64,000 nt of DNA from the NCBI RefSeq assembly GCF_015477775.1, contig NZ_JADLQO010000013.1, positions 124,001 to 188,000 on the forward strand, given 5' to 3'. The notes under the pieces were generated by a model. The model was not told the origin of the DNA, searched no databases, and saw nothing but the letters and a program-made list of their open reading frames with translations. Every line of letters begins with the position of its first letter. Within the stretch, counting starts at the first letter, position 1. The stretch is from Nocardia abscessus (lineage in GTDB: Bacteria > Actinomycetota > Actinomycetes > Mycobacteriales > Mycobacteriaceae). Below, one piece after another: positions 51,124 through 59,789 of this stretch. The translations under genes and the position numbers were made by a program.

Positions 51124-54005
51124 TCTTTCAGCACCATCTCGATGCTGTCGGGGTCGGTGATTCCGTGGCGATGGCAGATCGCCAGTGCTTCTTTCGCTTC
51201 CGGTTCCGGGTCCTCGCCGCGTCGCTGTTTCAGGTGTGCGAGGCTGGCGTGGACTCGGGCGATCCACAGGTCGTCGCCGAGGGTGGTGAACAGGGCGTGG
51301 GCGTCGACCAGGGCGGTGGTGGCGGTGTCGTAGTCGCCGCAATCGCGGCAGAGCATACCGAGTTGCCGCTGCGCGCGGGCTTGGGCGGGACGGTCGCCGC
51401 TGGTGCGGTAGATGATGTCGAAGGCGGTGTCGAGGTGCTGGTGTGCCTGGTCGTAGTCGCCGTTGATGCGGTGGAGGTCGGCCAGACTGAGATGGCAGCG
51501 GGCGATCCAGCGGTAATCAGCGATGGATTCGAAGATCACCAGACTACGGGTGAGGTCGGCTTCCGCGTGTGCGCGGTTGTCGGCCAGGCGATAGGCATCG
51601 CCTCTGTTGCGCAGGGTGACCGCGATGCCGCGGCGGTCGGCGAGCCGATCGAACAGCGACAGCGCATCGTCGAACCTCTCCAGTGCATGGGCGAGGTTGC
51701 CGGCGTTGCGGTGGACGACCGCGATATGCCGCAGGGTGCGCGCCTGCCACCGCTGGTCGTCGAACTCCTCGAAGACCCGCAGCGCTTGCTCGAACATGCC
51801 CAGTGCTCGAGTGTTGTTCCACTGGTCGCGGTGCACCAGGCCGTAGCGAACCCGGGTGCGAGCGTGGTCGAGTTCGTCACCGAGGCGGCGGTAGAGCGCG
51901 AGGCTTTCTTCGAAGTAGCGGCCTGCGTCGGTGAAGCGGGACAGGCCGCGGCTGGCGTCGCCGAGTCCGTTGAGGATTCCGGCGACGGATCGGTCGTCGG
52001 ACTCGCACTGGGCGGTCAGCAGTGAGGCGGAGAACGCGTCGAGGGCATCGTCGAGACGGCCCTGGTAGCGGCGGGTGTCGCCGATGAGCTTCATGGTCGC
52101 GGCCCATCGGCGATGGTCGCCGAGCTGACGGAAGATTGCGGCTGCGCGGGTCAGCATCGTGGCGGCTTCTTCGAACCTGCCGTGTTCCCGGTGGAGCGCA
52201 CCGAGACTGCGCAGGATGACTGCTTCGGCATAGCCGTCGGCGGCGACGGCGCGGGCGGCGTCCAAGGCCAGCTCGTGGGTGTGTGCCCACGCCTGCCAGT
52301 CCGCGCGCCAATCGAACATCGCCGAGAGCGCGGCGGCGAGCTGCCAGGTGTGCTCCCACAACCCGAAGTGATGGGCAAGGTCCACGGCGGCAACGAGATT
52401 GGCCTGTTCGACGGTAAACCATCGCCGCGGGTGGGTGCGGGCGAGATCGACTGCGGCGGCGGCACGGTCGGCGCCGTCGAGGTCGCTGAGTTCGGGGTCG
52501 GTTCCTGGGTGCAGGATCGAGGCCGCGGTGTGCACGGCGGTGGTGTAGTCGCCGATGAGTCGTCGCGCGGCGTGGCGGCGCGCCTCGTCGGTGTCGTGAC
52601 GGGCGGAGCATTCGCGGGCGAAGACGCGGATCAGATCGTGCAGGCGGTAGCGAACCAGGCCGGTGGCATCGAGTCCGGCGATCTCGACCAGCTGGGCATC
52701 GACGAGGCTTTCCAGCAGCTGCTCGGCCTTGCTGAGGTCGGTGTCGAGCACAGCGGCGAGGTTCCACGCCGGGAAGCTCGCCGCGGTCAACGCCAGCATC
52801 CGGAACGCGGACTGTTCCTCGTCGCTGCGGCTGTGATAGCTCAACCCGAACGAAGCACGCACTTCCAGATCGCCCACGGCCAGCAGGTCGAGGCGGCGGC
52901 TCTCATCGGCCAGACGGTCGGCGAACCACGACACCGTCCAACTCGGGCGCGACATCAACCGGGCGCCCGCGATCCGCAACGCCAGCGGAAGCCCACCGCA
53001 CAGCCGCGCCACCCCCCGCACCGCGTCCGGTTCGGCGTCTGCGCGGTCGGCTCCGATGAGCGCCGAGATCAATCCGATGGCCTCGGCTTCGGGCAGAACA
53101 TCGACAGGCACGTGCACACCTCCCAGCGTGGCCACGGGTGTGCGGCTGGTGACCAGGACAGCGCACCCGGCGGTGCCGGGAAGCAAAGGCCGCAGCTGAG
53201 TTTCGTCAGCGGCGTTGTCAAGCACGACCAACACCCGACGCCCCGCCAGACAACCCCGGTACTTGCGGGCGCGCTCGTCAAGACCTTCAGGAATGTCGGC
53301 GCCCTCGACACCGAACTCGCGCAGGAACCCTGCGAGAACCTCGGCCGAATCGGCCGGGCTGGGGTTGGTACCGGCGAGGTCGACATACAGCTGCCCGTCG
53401 GGATACACGTGATGGACCTGGTGGGCGACGTGGACCGCCAGCGCGGTCTTGCCCACACCGGCGGTGCCGGACACCGCGGCGATCGTGACCGCAGTGGTCG
53501 ACTGACTCTCCAGCAGACCCCTCAGCCGAGCGACCTCGTCATCGTGCCCGGTGAACACCTCGGTGTCCGGAGGCAGGTGCATCAGCGTCCGAGCAGAAGG
53601 CAGATCACCAGGGGATGGTGGCGGTGGGGTCGGAGCGTAGTCGGGGGCCCAGCCCAGGGCGACGGGGTTGGTGGAGAACAGCCGTGACAGCAGGTCCTGG
53701 TAGTCCCAGCTCGGTCGTGCCCCGGCCTCCCATTCCATCCACGAGCGCACGACCAGGCCGCGGGGTTTGAGGTTCTCGCGCCGACACATCTGGTGGAACT
53801 CCTCGACCGCCTGCACGACAGTCCATCCCCAGGCGAGCCGATGAGACTTGAATGCTGAATGCCCGCAGTGGCTGGCGATTTCACCGGCGATCGCATGCAG
53901 CGATTCGATGGGCGGCAGCTGCCCGTCAGCCAGCTGCCCCACAGCTGTGTCACGGATGCGCTTGGCGCACATCGGCGCGCACGACCGAGACCCGTTGTCA
54001 CCCAT
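51117..54005 (-). CDS. NB-ARC/TPR STAND-type regulator
   Basis: 962 aa. The N-terminal ~130 residues hold a helix-turn-helix-like region (LAWGWTVVQAVEEFHQMCRR, then RSWMEWEAGARPSWDY). The NB-ARC ATPase (about 150-440) has Walker A GTAGVGKTALA, Walker B VLVVLDNA, the GLPL motif GGLPLAL and LHDLIR as the MHD-like site. From about 560 to 930 there are around ten TPR/TPR-like repeats (AEAVILRSLGALHREHGRFE and similar). Such proteins are signal-responsive switches that oligomerise on binding a ligand via the TPRs. It is divergent from the DUF574-monooxygenase-P450 operon and coupled to the HAD-like gene. Confidence 0.85.
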   Translation of the reverse strand: MGDNGSRSCAPMCAKRIRDTAVGQLADGQLPPIESLHAIAGEIASHCGHSAFKSHRLAWGWTVVQAVEEFHQMCRRENLKPRGLVVRSWMEWEAGARPSWDYQDLLSRLFSTNPVALGWAPDYAPTPPPPSPGDLPSARTLMHLPPDTEVFTGHDDEVARLRGLLESQSTTAVTIAAVSGTAGVGKTALAVHVAHQVHHVYPDGQLYVDLAGTNPSPADSAEVLAGFLREFGVEGADIPEGLDERARKYRGCLAGRRVLVVLDNAADETQLRPLLPGTAGCAVLVTSRTPVATLGGVHVPVDVLPEAEAIGLISALIGADRADAEPDAVRGVARLCGGLPLALRIAGARLMSRPSWTVSWFADRLADESRRLDLLAVGDLEVRASFGLSYHSRSDEEQSAFRMLALTAASFPAWNLAAVLDTDLSKAEQLLESLVDAQLVEIAGLDATGLVRYRLHDLIRVFARECSARHDTDEARRHAARRLIGDYTTAVHTAASILHPGTDPELSDLDGADRAAAAVDLARTHPRRWFTVEQANLVAAVDLAHHFGLWEHTWQLAAALSAMFDWRADWQAWAHTHELALDAARAVAADGYAEAVILRSLGALHREHGRFEEAATMLTRAAAIFRQLGDHRRWAATMKLIGDTRRYQGRLDDALDAFSASLLTAQCESDDRSVAGILNGLGDASRGLSRFTDAGRYFEESLALYRRLGDELDHARTRVRYGLVHRDQWNNTRALGMFEQALRVFEEFDDQRWQARTLRHIAVVHRNAGNLAHALERFDDALSLFDRLADRRGIAVTLRNRGDAYRLADNRAHAEADLTRSLVIFESIADYRWIARCHLSLADLHRINGDYDQAHQHLDTAFDIIYRTSGDRPAQARAQRQLGMLCRDCGDYDTATTALVDAHALFTTLGDDLWIARVHASLAHLKQRRGEDPEPEAKEALAICHRHGITDPDSIEMVLKEW

Positions 54006-54302
54006 CCCTCATCCGCCCCTGCCACGTACCCGGTGAACAGGCCCCACGGTAGTCCGACCCTGCCGGGCACACCGGCTAATCCCGGCGCGCGGTGATCATC
54101 CCGTGTGCCGGATTTCAAGATGAGAGCCCGCCTCCATCCCCGCAACCGTCTGTGCCCAAAACCCGTTGGGCCAGTGGCAATGCGCGGGGAGCACACCCAT
54201 ATCCGTGCGGTGTCCTCTCATCTGTCGCTGATCGCATCCGCCCGAGACGCTGGTCGTCACCGCCGTCCGGCGGTGTCGAAGCAGCAGGAGGGAGGAAGGT
54301 AA
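54006..54302. promoter_or_regulatory. Divergent promoter region between NB-ARC regulator and methyltransferase operon
   Basis: 297 bp with no convincing gene. It must contain the start signals for both directions. The methyltransferase ribosome site (GGAGGGAGGAAGG) is at its right end. No clear operator repeat was found by eye. Confidence 0.5.
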
Positions 54303-55145
54303 ATGGCGGCAGAAGTCGGCGACCGATTGCGCCGCATCCGGACCGATATCCCGCAATCGGCGCGGATCTGGAACTACTGGATGGGCGGCAAGGACTTCTA
54401 CGAGATCGACCGCATCGCCGGCGACGCCGGCATCGACGTCGACCCTGACATCACCACCATGGCCGTGCAGTCACGGCAGTTCCTCATCCGCACGGTGCGC
54501 TTCCTCGCCCGCGAGGCCGGGGTGCGGCAGTTCCTCGACATCGGCTGCGGGTTACCGGCGATGCATAACACCCATGAGCTCGCCCAAGCCGTCTGCCCGG
54601 AGGCGCGGATCGTCTACGTGGACAACGACCCGTTGGTGCTCACGCACGCGCGTGCGCTGCTCACCTCGACCACTCCGAAGGGCTCGGTCACCTACATCGA
54701 CGCCGACTACCACGATCCCGAGCGGATCATCGCCGACGCCAAGAACGTCCTGAATTTCCACGAGCCGATCGCGGTGATGTTCATGGGCGTCCTCGGCCAC
54801 GCCAAGACCTACGACGAGCTGCTGCGGATCGTGGGCACCGTCATGGACGCCGTGCCGCCGGGCAGCTATCTGGCGATGTGGGACGGCACCGACGACAGCC
54901 GGGCCTACGTCGCCTTGTGCCAGAACTACACCCACACCGGCGCCACCCCCTATATCCCTCGCCCGCAAGCACAGATCAAAGTCGTCTTCGACGGCCTGGA
55001 GTTGGTCGCGCCGGGCTTCCTGTCCATCACCCAATGGCGCTCCGGCGACACCGAAGTGGGTGAGATCCGCCCGGTCTCCGCCTATGGCGCGGTCGCCCGC
55101 AAACCGTCAACGCAACAGCAAGGAGGGCCAACTCATGTCTCATGA
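54303..55145 (+). CDS. DUF574-type SAM-dependent methyltransferase
   Basis: 280 aa with a strong GGAGGGAGGAAGG ribosome site. It begins like the actinobacterial DUF574/Methyltransf_19 family: TDIPQSARIWNYWMGGKDFY. The SAM-binding motif I is QFLDIGCGLPAMHNTHELAQ, and VYVDNDPLVLTHARALL gives the acidic residue after strand 2. These enzymes are abundant in Streptomyces and Nocardia, often near regulators or secondary metabolism, with few known substrates. The stop overlaps the monooxygenase start by 11 bp. Confidence 0.85.
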   Translation: MAAEVGDRLRRIRTDIPQSARIWNYWMGGKDFYEIDRIAGDAGIDVDPDITTMAVQSRQFLIRTVRFLAREAGVRQFLDIGCGLPAMHNTHELAQAVCPEARIVYVDNDPLVLTHARALLTSTTPKGSVTYIDADYHDPERIIADAKNVLNFHEPIAVMFMGVLGHAKTYDELLRIVGTVMDAVPPGSYLAMWDGTDDSRAYVALCQNYTHTGATPYIPRPQAQIKVVFDGLELVAPGFLSITQWRSGDTEVGEIRPVSAYGAVARKPSTQQQGGPTHVS

Positions 55146-56751
55146 TTTCGATGCCTGCAACCGGATCGTCATCGTCGGCGCGGGTCCGGTCGGGTTGATG
55201 CTCGCTATCCAGTTGCGGTTGCGGGGAGTGGAGTGCCGAGTGATCGATCAGGCCAGCGGTCCGGCGCCGACGTCACGTGCGTGCGTCGTGCATGCACGGT
55301 CGTTGGAGTTGCTCGCTCAGGCCGGGATCGTCGACCCGTTCTTGGAGCAGGGACGTCGCGCCCTCTCGATGGACTACCACTTCTTCCAAGAAAAAGGGGT
55401 AGAGGTTGTGCGGCTGGACTTCACGCAACTGCAGGACAGTCGCTATCCCTTCATGCTCACCATCCCTCAGAACCGCATCGAGCAGATCCTGGGCGAGTAT
55501 CTGTCCGTCCTCGGAGGCGAGATCGAATGGAACATCGAACTGCGGAGGGTCGCCACCGACAGCGCCGGTGTCCCTACCGCACAGGTGATCGACAAAACCA
55601 GCGGTCGCGCAGAGGTACTGCATCCACAGTGGCTGATGGGATGCGATGGCCTGCACAGTACCGTCCGACGTCAGATGGGAATCGGCTTCGTCGGCGGCGA
55701 GTACACCGCCGACTGGATGCGCATGGGCGACACACCATTGGCCGCGCACCTCGGGCATCCGCTCCCGCTGCCCGATGATCGTCTCCACTACCTCATCGGC
55801 GACCGCAGCATGGTGCTACTCATTCGCCTGCCCGGCCCCAACTACCGGGTACTGGTCAGCGACCTGGGCAAGAACTCCGAAGCCGAAATCACCCGCGAGG
55901 CGTTCCAGCGAGCGCTCGACGATTACTTCCCCGGCACGACCATCCTGGGGGAGCCGGAAGGTGCAGCGAAGTTCTACATCCGCAATCGCGTCGCGGACAC
56001 ATACCGCCGCGGGAACGTTTTCCTCGCCGGCGACGCCGCCCACATCCACTCACCCGCCGGTGCGCAGGGACTGCTATTGGGACTGCAGGACGCCGCCAAC
56101 CTGGGGTGGCGGCTCGCGCTCGTCGCCAAGGCAGGCGCCCACGAGTCGGTCCTTGACGGCTATGAACCAGAACGCATCCCGGTCGCCACGCGGGTGATCG
56201 AACGGACGAAACGGCTCCATGACCTGCTCATGAACCCCGACATGCCGATCGCCGACCGCCTGGCGATCCTCAGAGCGCCGGGCTTCACTCAGCAGGCTGT
56301 GGAGGGGATCTCCGGAATCTCCACCACGTATCGGCACACAGCACCCGACAGCACCGGCACGCCGCGCACCGGTCTCCTGGCCGGAGACCGCGCCCCCGAC
56401 ATTGCCCTCACCTCCCGCCAGAGCGTGCACCACCTGCTGCACCACCCCGGGCACACGGTATTGGCATTCCAACGCACAACACAGGCAACACCAGCATTGG
56501 TGGCCTTGCGAACCCGGCTCGCTCAGCGGTTCGGCGACCGGGTGCGAATGTCGGTGATCACCTCCCCCCAACAGCGCAGCGTCGCACCATCCGGAGCGGT
56601 TATCGCCGACACCGACGCAGCCCACAAGCTGTACGGCGCCGATGACACCGACACCCTGTGCCTGCTGCGTCCCGACGCCCACATCCACCAACTGTGCGGC
56701 ATACCAGAGCAGCAAACACTTCTCACCGCACTCGGCGCCGTCTTGACCTGA
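55135..56751 (+). CDS. FAD-dependent aromatic hydroxylase-type monooxygenase
   Basis: 538 aa from ATG 55135 (AAGGAGG, spacing 7). The N-terminal FAD site is RIVIVGAGPVGLMLAIQLRL. The DG motif is LMGCDGLHSTVRRQ at about 175, and the second FAD motif is GDAAHIHSPAGAQGLLLGLQ at about 300. A thioredoxin-like C-terminal domain follows (about 410-538). This is the layout of class A flavoprotein hydroxylases such as those acting on aromatic polyketides. In the second motif the usual G-G-Q-G-x-N is A-Q-G-L-L. It probably acts with the methyltransferase and P450 of the same operon on an unknown small molecule. Confidence 0.88.
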   Translation: MSHDFDACNRIVIVGAGPVGLMLAIQLRLRGVECRVIDQASGPAPTSRACVVHARSLELLAQAGIVDPFLEQGRRALSMDYHFFQEKGVEVVRLDFTQLQDSRYPFMLTIPQNRIEQILGEYLSVLGGEIEWNIELRRVATDSAGVPTAQVIDKTSGRAEVLHPQWLMGCDGLHSTVRRQMGIGFVGGEYTADWMRMGDTPLAAHLGHPLPLPDDRLHYLIGDRSMVLLIRLPGPNYRVLVSDLGKNSEAEITREAFQRALDDYFPGTTILGEPEGAAKFYIRNRVADTYRRGNVFLAGDAAHIHSPAGAQGLLLGLQDAANLGWRLALVAKAGAHESVLDGYEPERIPVATRVIERTKRLHDLLMNPDMPIADRLAILRAPGFTQQAVEGISGISTTYRHTAPDSTGTPRTGLLAGDRAPDIALTSRQSVHHLLHHPGHTVLAFQRTTQATPALVALRTRLAQRFGDRVRMSVITSPQQRSVAPSGAVIADTDAAHKLYGADDTDTLCLLRPDAHIHQLCGIPEQQTLLTALGAVLT

Positions 56752-56907
56752 CCGCGGCACACGCAGCCCGCCGCCCCGCTTACACGGTCCTGAGCTGTCG
56801 CGCGCCGAAACGGTTCTGCCCCAGGCGCGAATCCCGGCGGGTTCAGACGACGGCCTGCTGGCATGCCCGGTTCTAGCGGGCCGCCCTGCATTCTCTTTGG
56901 AGTCACA

Positions 56908-58206
56908 TTGACCACCCCACCTCACCTCACGATGTCCGGCAGATGCCCCGTCGGCCACGGATCACCCAACGACAACGGCGACGAACGCCGAGTACCGCTG
57001 TACAACCCGGAGTTCGCCGGTGACCCGCACGGCGCCTACCGGTCGATGCGTGACCAGTTCGGGCCACTAGCGCCGATCGAACTGGCACCGGGCGTCCCAG
57101 CGACCTTGGTCCTCGGCTACCGCACGGCCGTCAACATTCTGCAAGACCCAGCCCGCTTCCCCGCCGACCCACGCAAGTGGGAGCAGACGATCCCGCAGGA
57201 CTCACCTATTCGGGCGATGCTCGGGTGGCAGCCCGCCGCCCGATTCCACGACGGGTCGGCGCACGAGCGCTACCGGCAAGCCTCAGTCGCCGGCATCGCG
57301 GGGATTGATTTGCACGGCCTGCACGCCATGATCGAGACAATCGCTATCCCGCAGATCAACACCTTCTGCGGGCGCGGCAGCGCCGATCTGGCCGCCGACT
57401 ACGCATTCCCGCTCGTCTTCTCGGTCCTCAACCACATCATCGGCTGCTCGCCGGAGATCGGGCGCGACGTCGCGGCCGGTACGGCCGCACGTTTCAACTC
57501 CGGCCCCGAAGCCGCCGACGGTATGGCCAAACTCAAGGCGGCGCTGATCAAGCTGATCCGGCACAAGCGCGCCCAGCCCGGCAACGACATCACCTCACGG
57601 CTGGCGCACCACAAGGCCAGCCTCACCGACGCCGAGATCCTGGCCCAGCTGATGAGCTTCTACGGCGCGGGCATCGAACCGACGCGCAATCTCATCACCA
57701 ACACGCTGCTGCTGATGCTCACCGACGAACGTTTCGGCGGCGGTCTGCTCAGCGGAGCCCTGACAACTCGCGACGCCCTCGATGAGGTGTTGTTCACCGA
57801 CCCACCGATGGCGAACTTCTGCACCACCTACCCGCGCCAGCCGATTATGGTCGACCAAACCTGGATACCGGCCCACCAGCCGGTCCTCATCAGCCTCACC
57901 GCCTGCCACCATGACCCCGCCATCGCCAGCGCAGACCGCACCGGCAACCGCTCACATCTGGCGTTCGGCGCCGGGCCGCACGTCTGTCCTGCCAAGGACG
58001 TGGCGTACCTGGCCGCGGAACACGCCATCAACCAACTCCTCGATGCGCTTCCCGAAATGCAGCTCGCTGTGCCTGGGAAGCAACTGGAGTGGCGGCCCGG
58101 CCCCTTCCACCGGGCATTGACCACATTGCCGGTGCAGTTTCACAAGTCGCCTCCACTGCGCACAGGCGTGCACAGCACAGCCCGCCAGCAGTCGAACGCG
58201 GTATGA
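56908..58206 (+). CDS. Cytochrome P450 lacking the ExxR arginine (CYP157-like)
   Basis: 432 aa from TTG 56908, chosen for TTTGGAG 6 nt upstream; the protein then begins MTTPPHL. The heme loop is AFGAGPHVCPAKDVAYLAAE with the Cys ligand in place. The I-helix region is FYGAGIEPTRNLI. The K-helix reads DALDEVLFTDPPMAN, so the arginine of the normally invariant E-x-x-R is Phe. Other parts (RVPLYNPEFAGDPHGAYRSM, DPARFPADPR) match actinobacterial P450s of the CYP157 kind, for which ExxR loss is known. Whether it is an active oxygenase is open. It lies 156 bp after the monooxygenase. Confidence 0.85.
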   Translation: MTTPPHLTMSGRCPVGHGSPNDNGDERRVPLYNPEFAGDPHGAYRSMRDQFGPLAPIELAPGVPATLVLGYRTAVNILQDPARFPADPRKWEQTIPQDSPIRAMLGWQPAARFHDGSAHERYRQASVAGIAGIDLHGLHAMIETIAIPQINTFCGRGSADLAADYAFPLVFSVLNHIIGCSPEIGRDVAAGTAARFNSGPEAADGMAKLKAALIKLIRHKRAQPGNDITSRLAHHKASLTDAEILAQLMSFYGAGIEPTRNLITNTLLLMLTDERFGGGLLSGALTTRDALDEVLFTDPPMANFCTTYPRQPIMVDQTWIPAHQPVLISLTACHHDPAIASADRTGNRSHLAFGAGPHVCPAKDVAYLAAEHAINQLLDALPEMQLAVPGKQLEWRPGPFHRALTTLPVQFHKSPPLRTGVHSTARQQSNAV

Positions 58207-58349
58207 GTCGAATCGACAGTCACAGGCTTGTTCCGGAGGAGTCGAAGGTGGATGAGACAGAGCCCACCTGGTTGCAGCGTGATGTCCAGCATGGCCACAC
58301 TCGCAACGTCGAGGAGGGCCGTTCGGGAGTCCCCCGGCCATCGGGATGA
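58203..58349 (+). CDS. Possible 48-aa peptide translationally coupled to the P450
   Basis: ATG 58203 overlaps the P450 stop (ATGA). The frame encodes 48 polar residues beginning MSRIDSHRLVPEESKVDETE and ending near GVPRPSG. No domain recognised and no signal peptide. The overlap is the only evidence; it may be chance. Confidence 0.25.
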   Translation: MSRIDSHRLVPEESKVDETEPTWLQRDVQHGHTRNVEEGRSGVPRPSG

Positions 58350-58862
58350 GCCAAACCGCCGACGCCGGACACTGGGCGTCACGCAGCAGTTCCTCAACCA
58401 GCTGGAGACGGGTAGCCGAAACGGGGATGTCGACAAACCTTCCACAGCATCGGCGATAGTTCCAGGCAGGGGCGTGGCCAGGATCCGAGCAGCGCGCCAC
58501 AGCCGTCGCCCGCCAGACCACCACACCCGACAGCCGTCACACGCTCCGAAACTGTGACGAGAGAGGAGGGTCGGCGCGAGAGGCCGTCGCCCACGTCACC
58601 CCTACCTGTACACACGCAGAGCAAAAACACGGCGGAGCAATCGCCATCGCGAACGGAGCCAAAAGCCAGTACTTCCGCCGCCTGGTCGCTGTAGTCGGCA
58701 AACCCGACCAATGGGATGGAGTTGCATTCCCATGCCTCGCCCACATGCGTCAACCCACTCCGGTGAGTCCGGAATCCATACACGCCAAGGGATTCAGCGA
58801 GCGACACTCGACGCCTGAGCAAGGCTGCTCGGTACGTCCAATGACACACGATTGGAAGCGCT
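58350..58862. other. Apparently gene-free region, possibly decayed coding DNA
   Basis: About 510 bp. A plus-strand stretch near 58620-58740 reads GGAIAIANGAKSQYFRRLVA and continues as protein-like text, but there is no start with a ribosome site and no family match. Opposite-strand frames look like shadows. It may be a gene remnant, in keeping with the broken genes downstream. Confidence 0.4.
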
Positions 58863-59378
58863 GTGAGATATCCGGAAGAACCGCTAGTTGGTGCGCTGCC
58901 ATATGCAGTCGCTCGCGAGGACCTAGAAGTTCCATTCGACAACACGGCACGGGAGAACGAAACGGCCAAGCAACACGGGGGAATCGCTTTCCTCGACCGA
59001 CATGCGACGGTGGAGGAGTATCTGGCCCTGCGCGGGGCCGCCGGCTGGCATCTGCCGTCGCCATCGCACAGTGCTGCTGCACTGGAGGCGTCCCTTGCCG
59101 GGGTCGTCGCCGTGTCGGCAGATCGGCGGACAGTGGGCATGGCCCGGGTGATCGGAGACGGCGCCTTGTATGCGCTACTGGTCGACGTTGTGGTAGCGCC
59201 CGACCATCAGCACCAGGGCATCGGGTCGACTATGGTGACGCGGCTGACTGCCTGGGCGCAACGTCGGCGCATTCCGCACACCAGCCTGGCAGCGGACGAA
59301 GAAGCGGTGGGCTTCTACCTACGCGCGGGCTTCGCACCGGCGGGACAGTACCTGCGATTCACTGCGAACAGCCGATAA
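58863..59378 (+). CDS. GNAT-family acetyltransferase
   Basis: 171 aa from GTG 58863. The acetyl-CoA motif is LLVDVVVAPDHQHQGIGSTM (Q-x-x-G-I-G), and AADEEAVGFYLRAGFAPAGQ is the C-terminal GNAT block. The N-terminal ~65 residues are not typical of the family. No ribosome site is strong, so the start may be a little downstream, for example near residue 40. Substrate unknown. It is followed by a gene remnant. Confidence 0.75.
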   Translation: MRYPEEPLVGALPYAVAREDLEVPFDNTARENETAKQHGGIAFLDRHATVEEYLALRGAAGWHLPSPSHSAAALEASLAGVVAVSADRRTVGMARVIGDGALYALLVDVVVAPDHQHQGIGSTMVTRLTAWAQRRRIPHTSLAADEEAVGFYLRAGFAPAGQYLRFTANSR

Positions 59379-59397
59379 TCCGCGACCGAAGTTCGAA

Positions 59398-59789
59398 ATG
59401 GCGTTCAATCGTCGGACCTGCGGATTGCCGATCAGTCACGGCCGACGAGAACAATGCGGTCCATTGCTGACACCTTCGCGTGGCTCGGTGTGGCAGGGCT
59501 GGAGCCGACCGACGGATTGGAGCGGTACTCCCGGGCTGCCGCGATTGCGCGCACACGGCCTGCTCGTCGTACGACACCTCAGGGAAACCCAAGGACCACA
59601 ATCGAGATCCGCGCCGCCGTCGCCGCCATGCGACCGCATCGGATCGCGCACCGCGTCCGCGCGGTCGCCGATCCGGGCCTCCTCGACGAGCTCGCCGAGC
59701 ACCGCATCGTCTTTGACGTGTGCCCGACATCCAACGTGCGCCTCGGCATCACCAGTAACCTGGCCAGCCACCCACTAGGCTGGGCAGCC
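59398..59789 (+). pseudogene. Adenosine deaminase-like gene remnant
   Basis: A fragment of the adenosine/aminodeoxyfutalosine deaminase family. In one frame it reads GVAGLEPTDGLERYSRAAAI. In another, GLLVVRHLRETQGPQS replaces the expected H-A-G-E-x-x-G-P block, with Arg-His-Leu for His-Ala-Gly. Back in the first frame come PHRIAHRVRAVADPGLLDEL and IVFDVCPTSNVRLGITSNLA, ending at the family's H-P. At least two frameshifts are needed and the N-terminal metal site and C-terminal Asp pair are absent. The last part runs in frame into the dehydratase start. Confidence 0.75.

Noticed and set aside
54006..54302. Tempting as part of a longer methyltransferase or antisense gene
   Set aside because: Frames are short, the DUF574 family start matches ATG 54303, and the ribosome site is excellent.
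58394..59140. A 248-codon minus-strand frame
   Set aside because: It covers part of the GNAT gene antisense and shows no domain.
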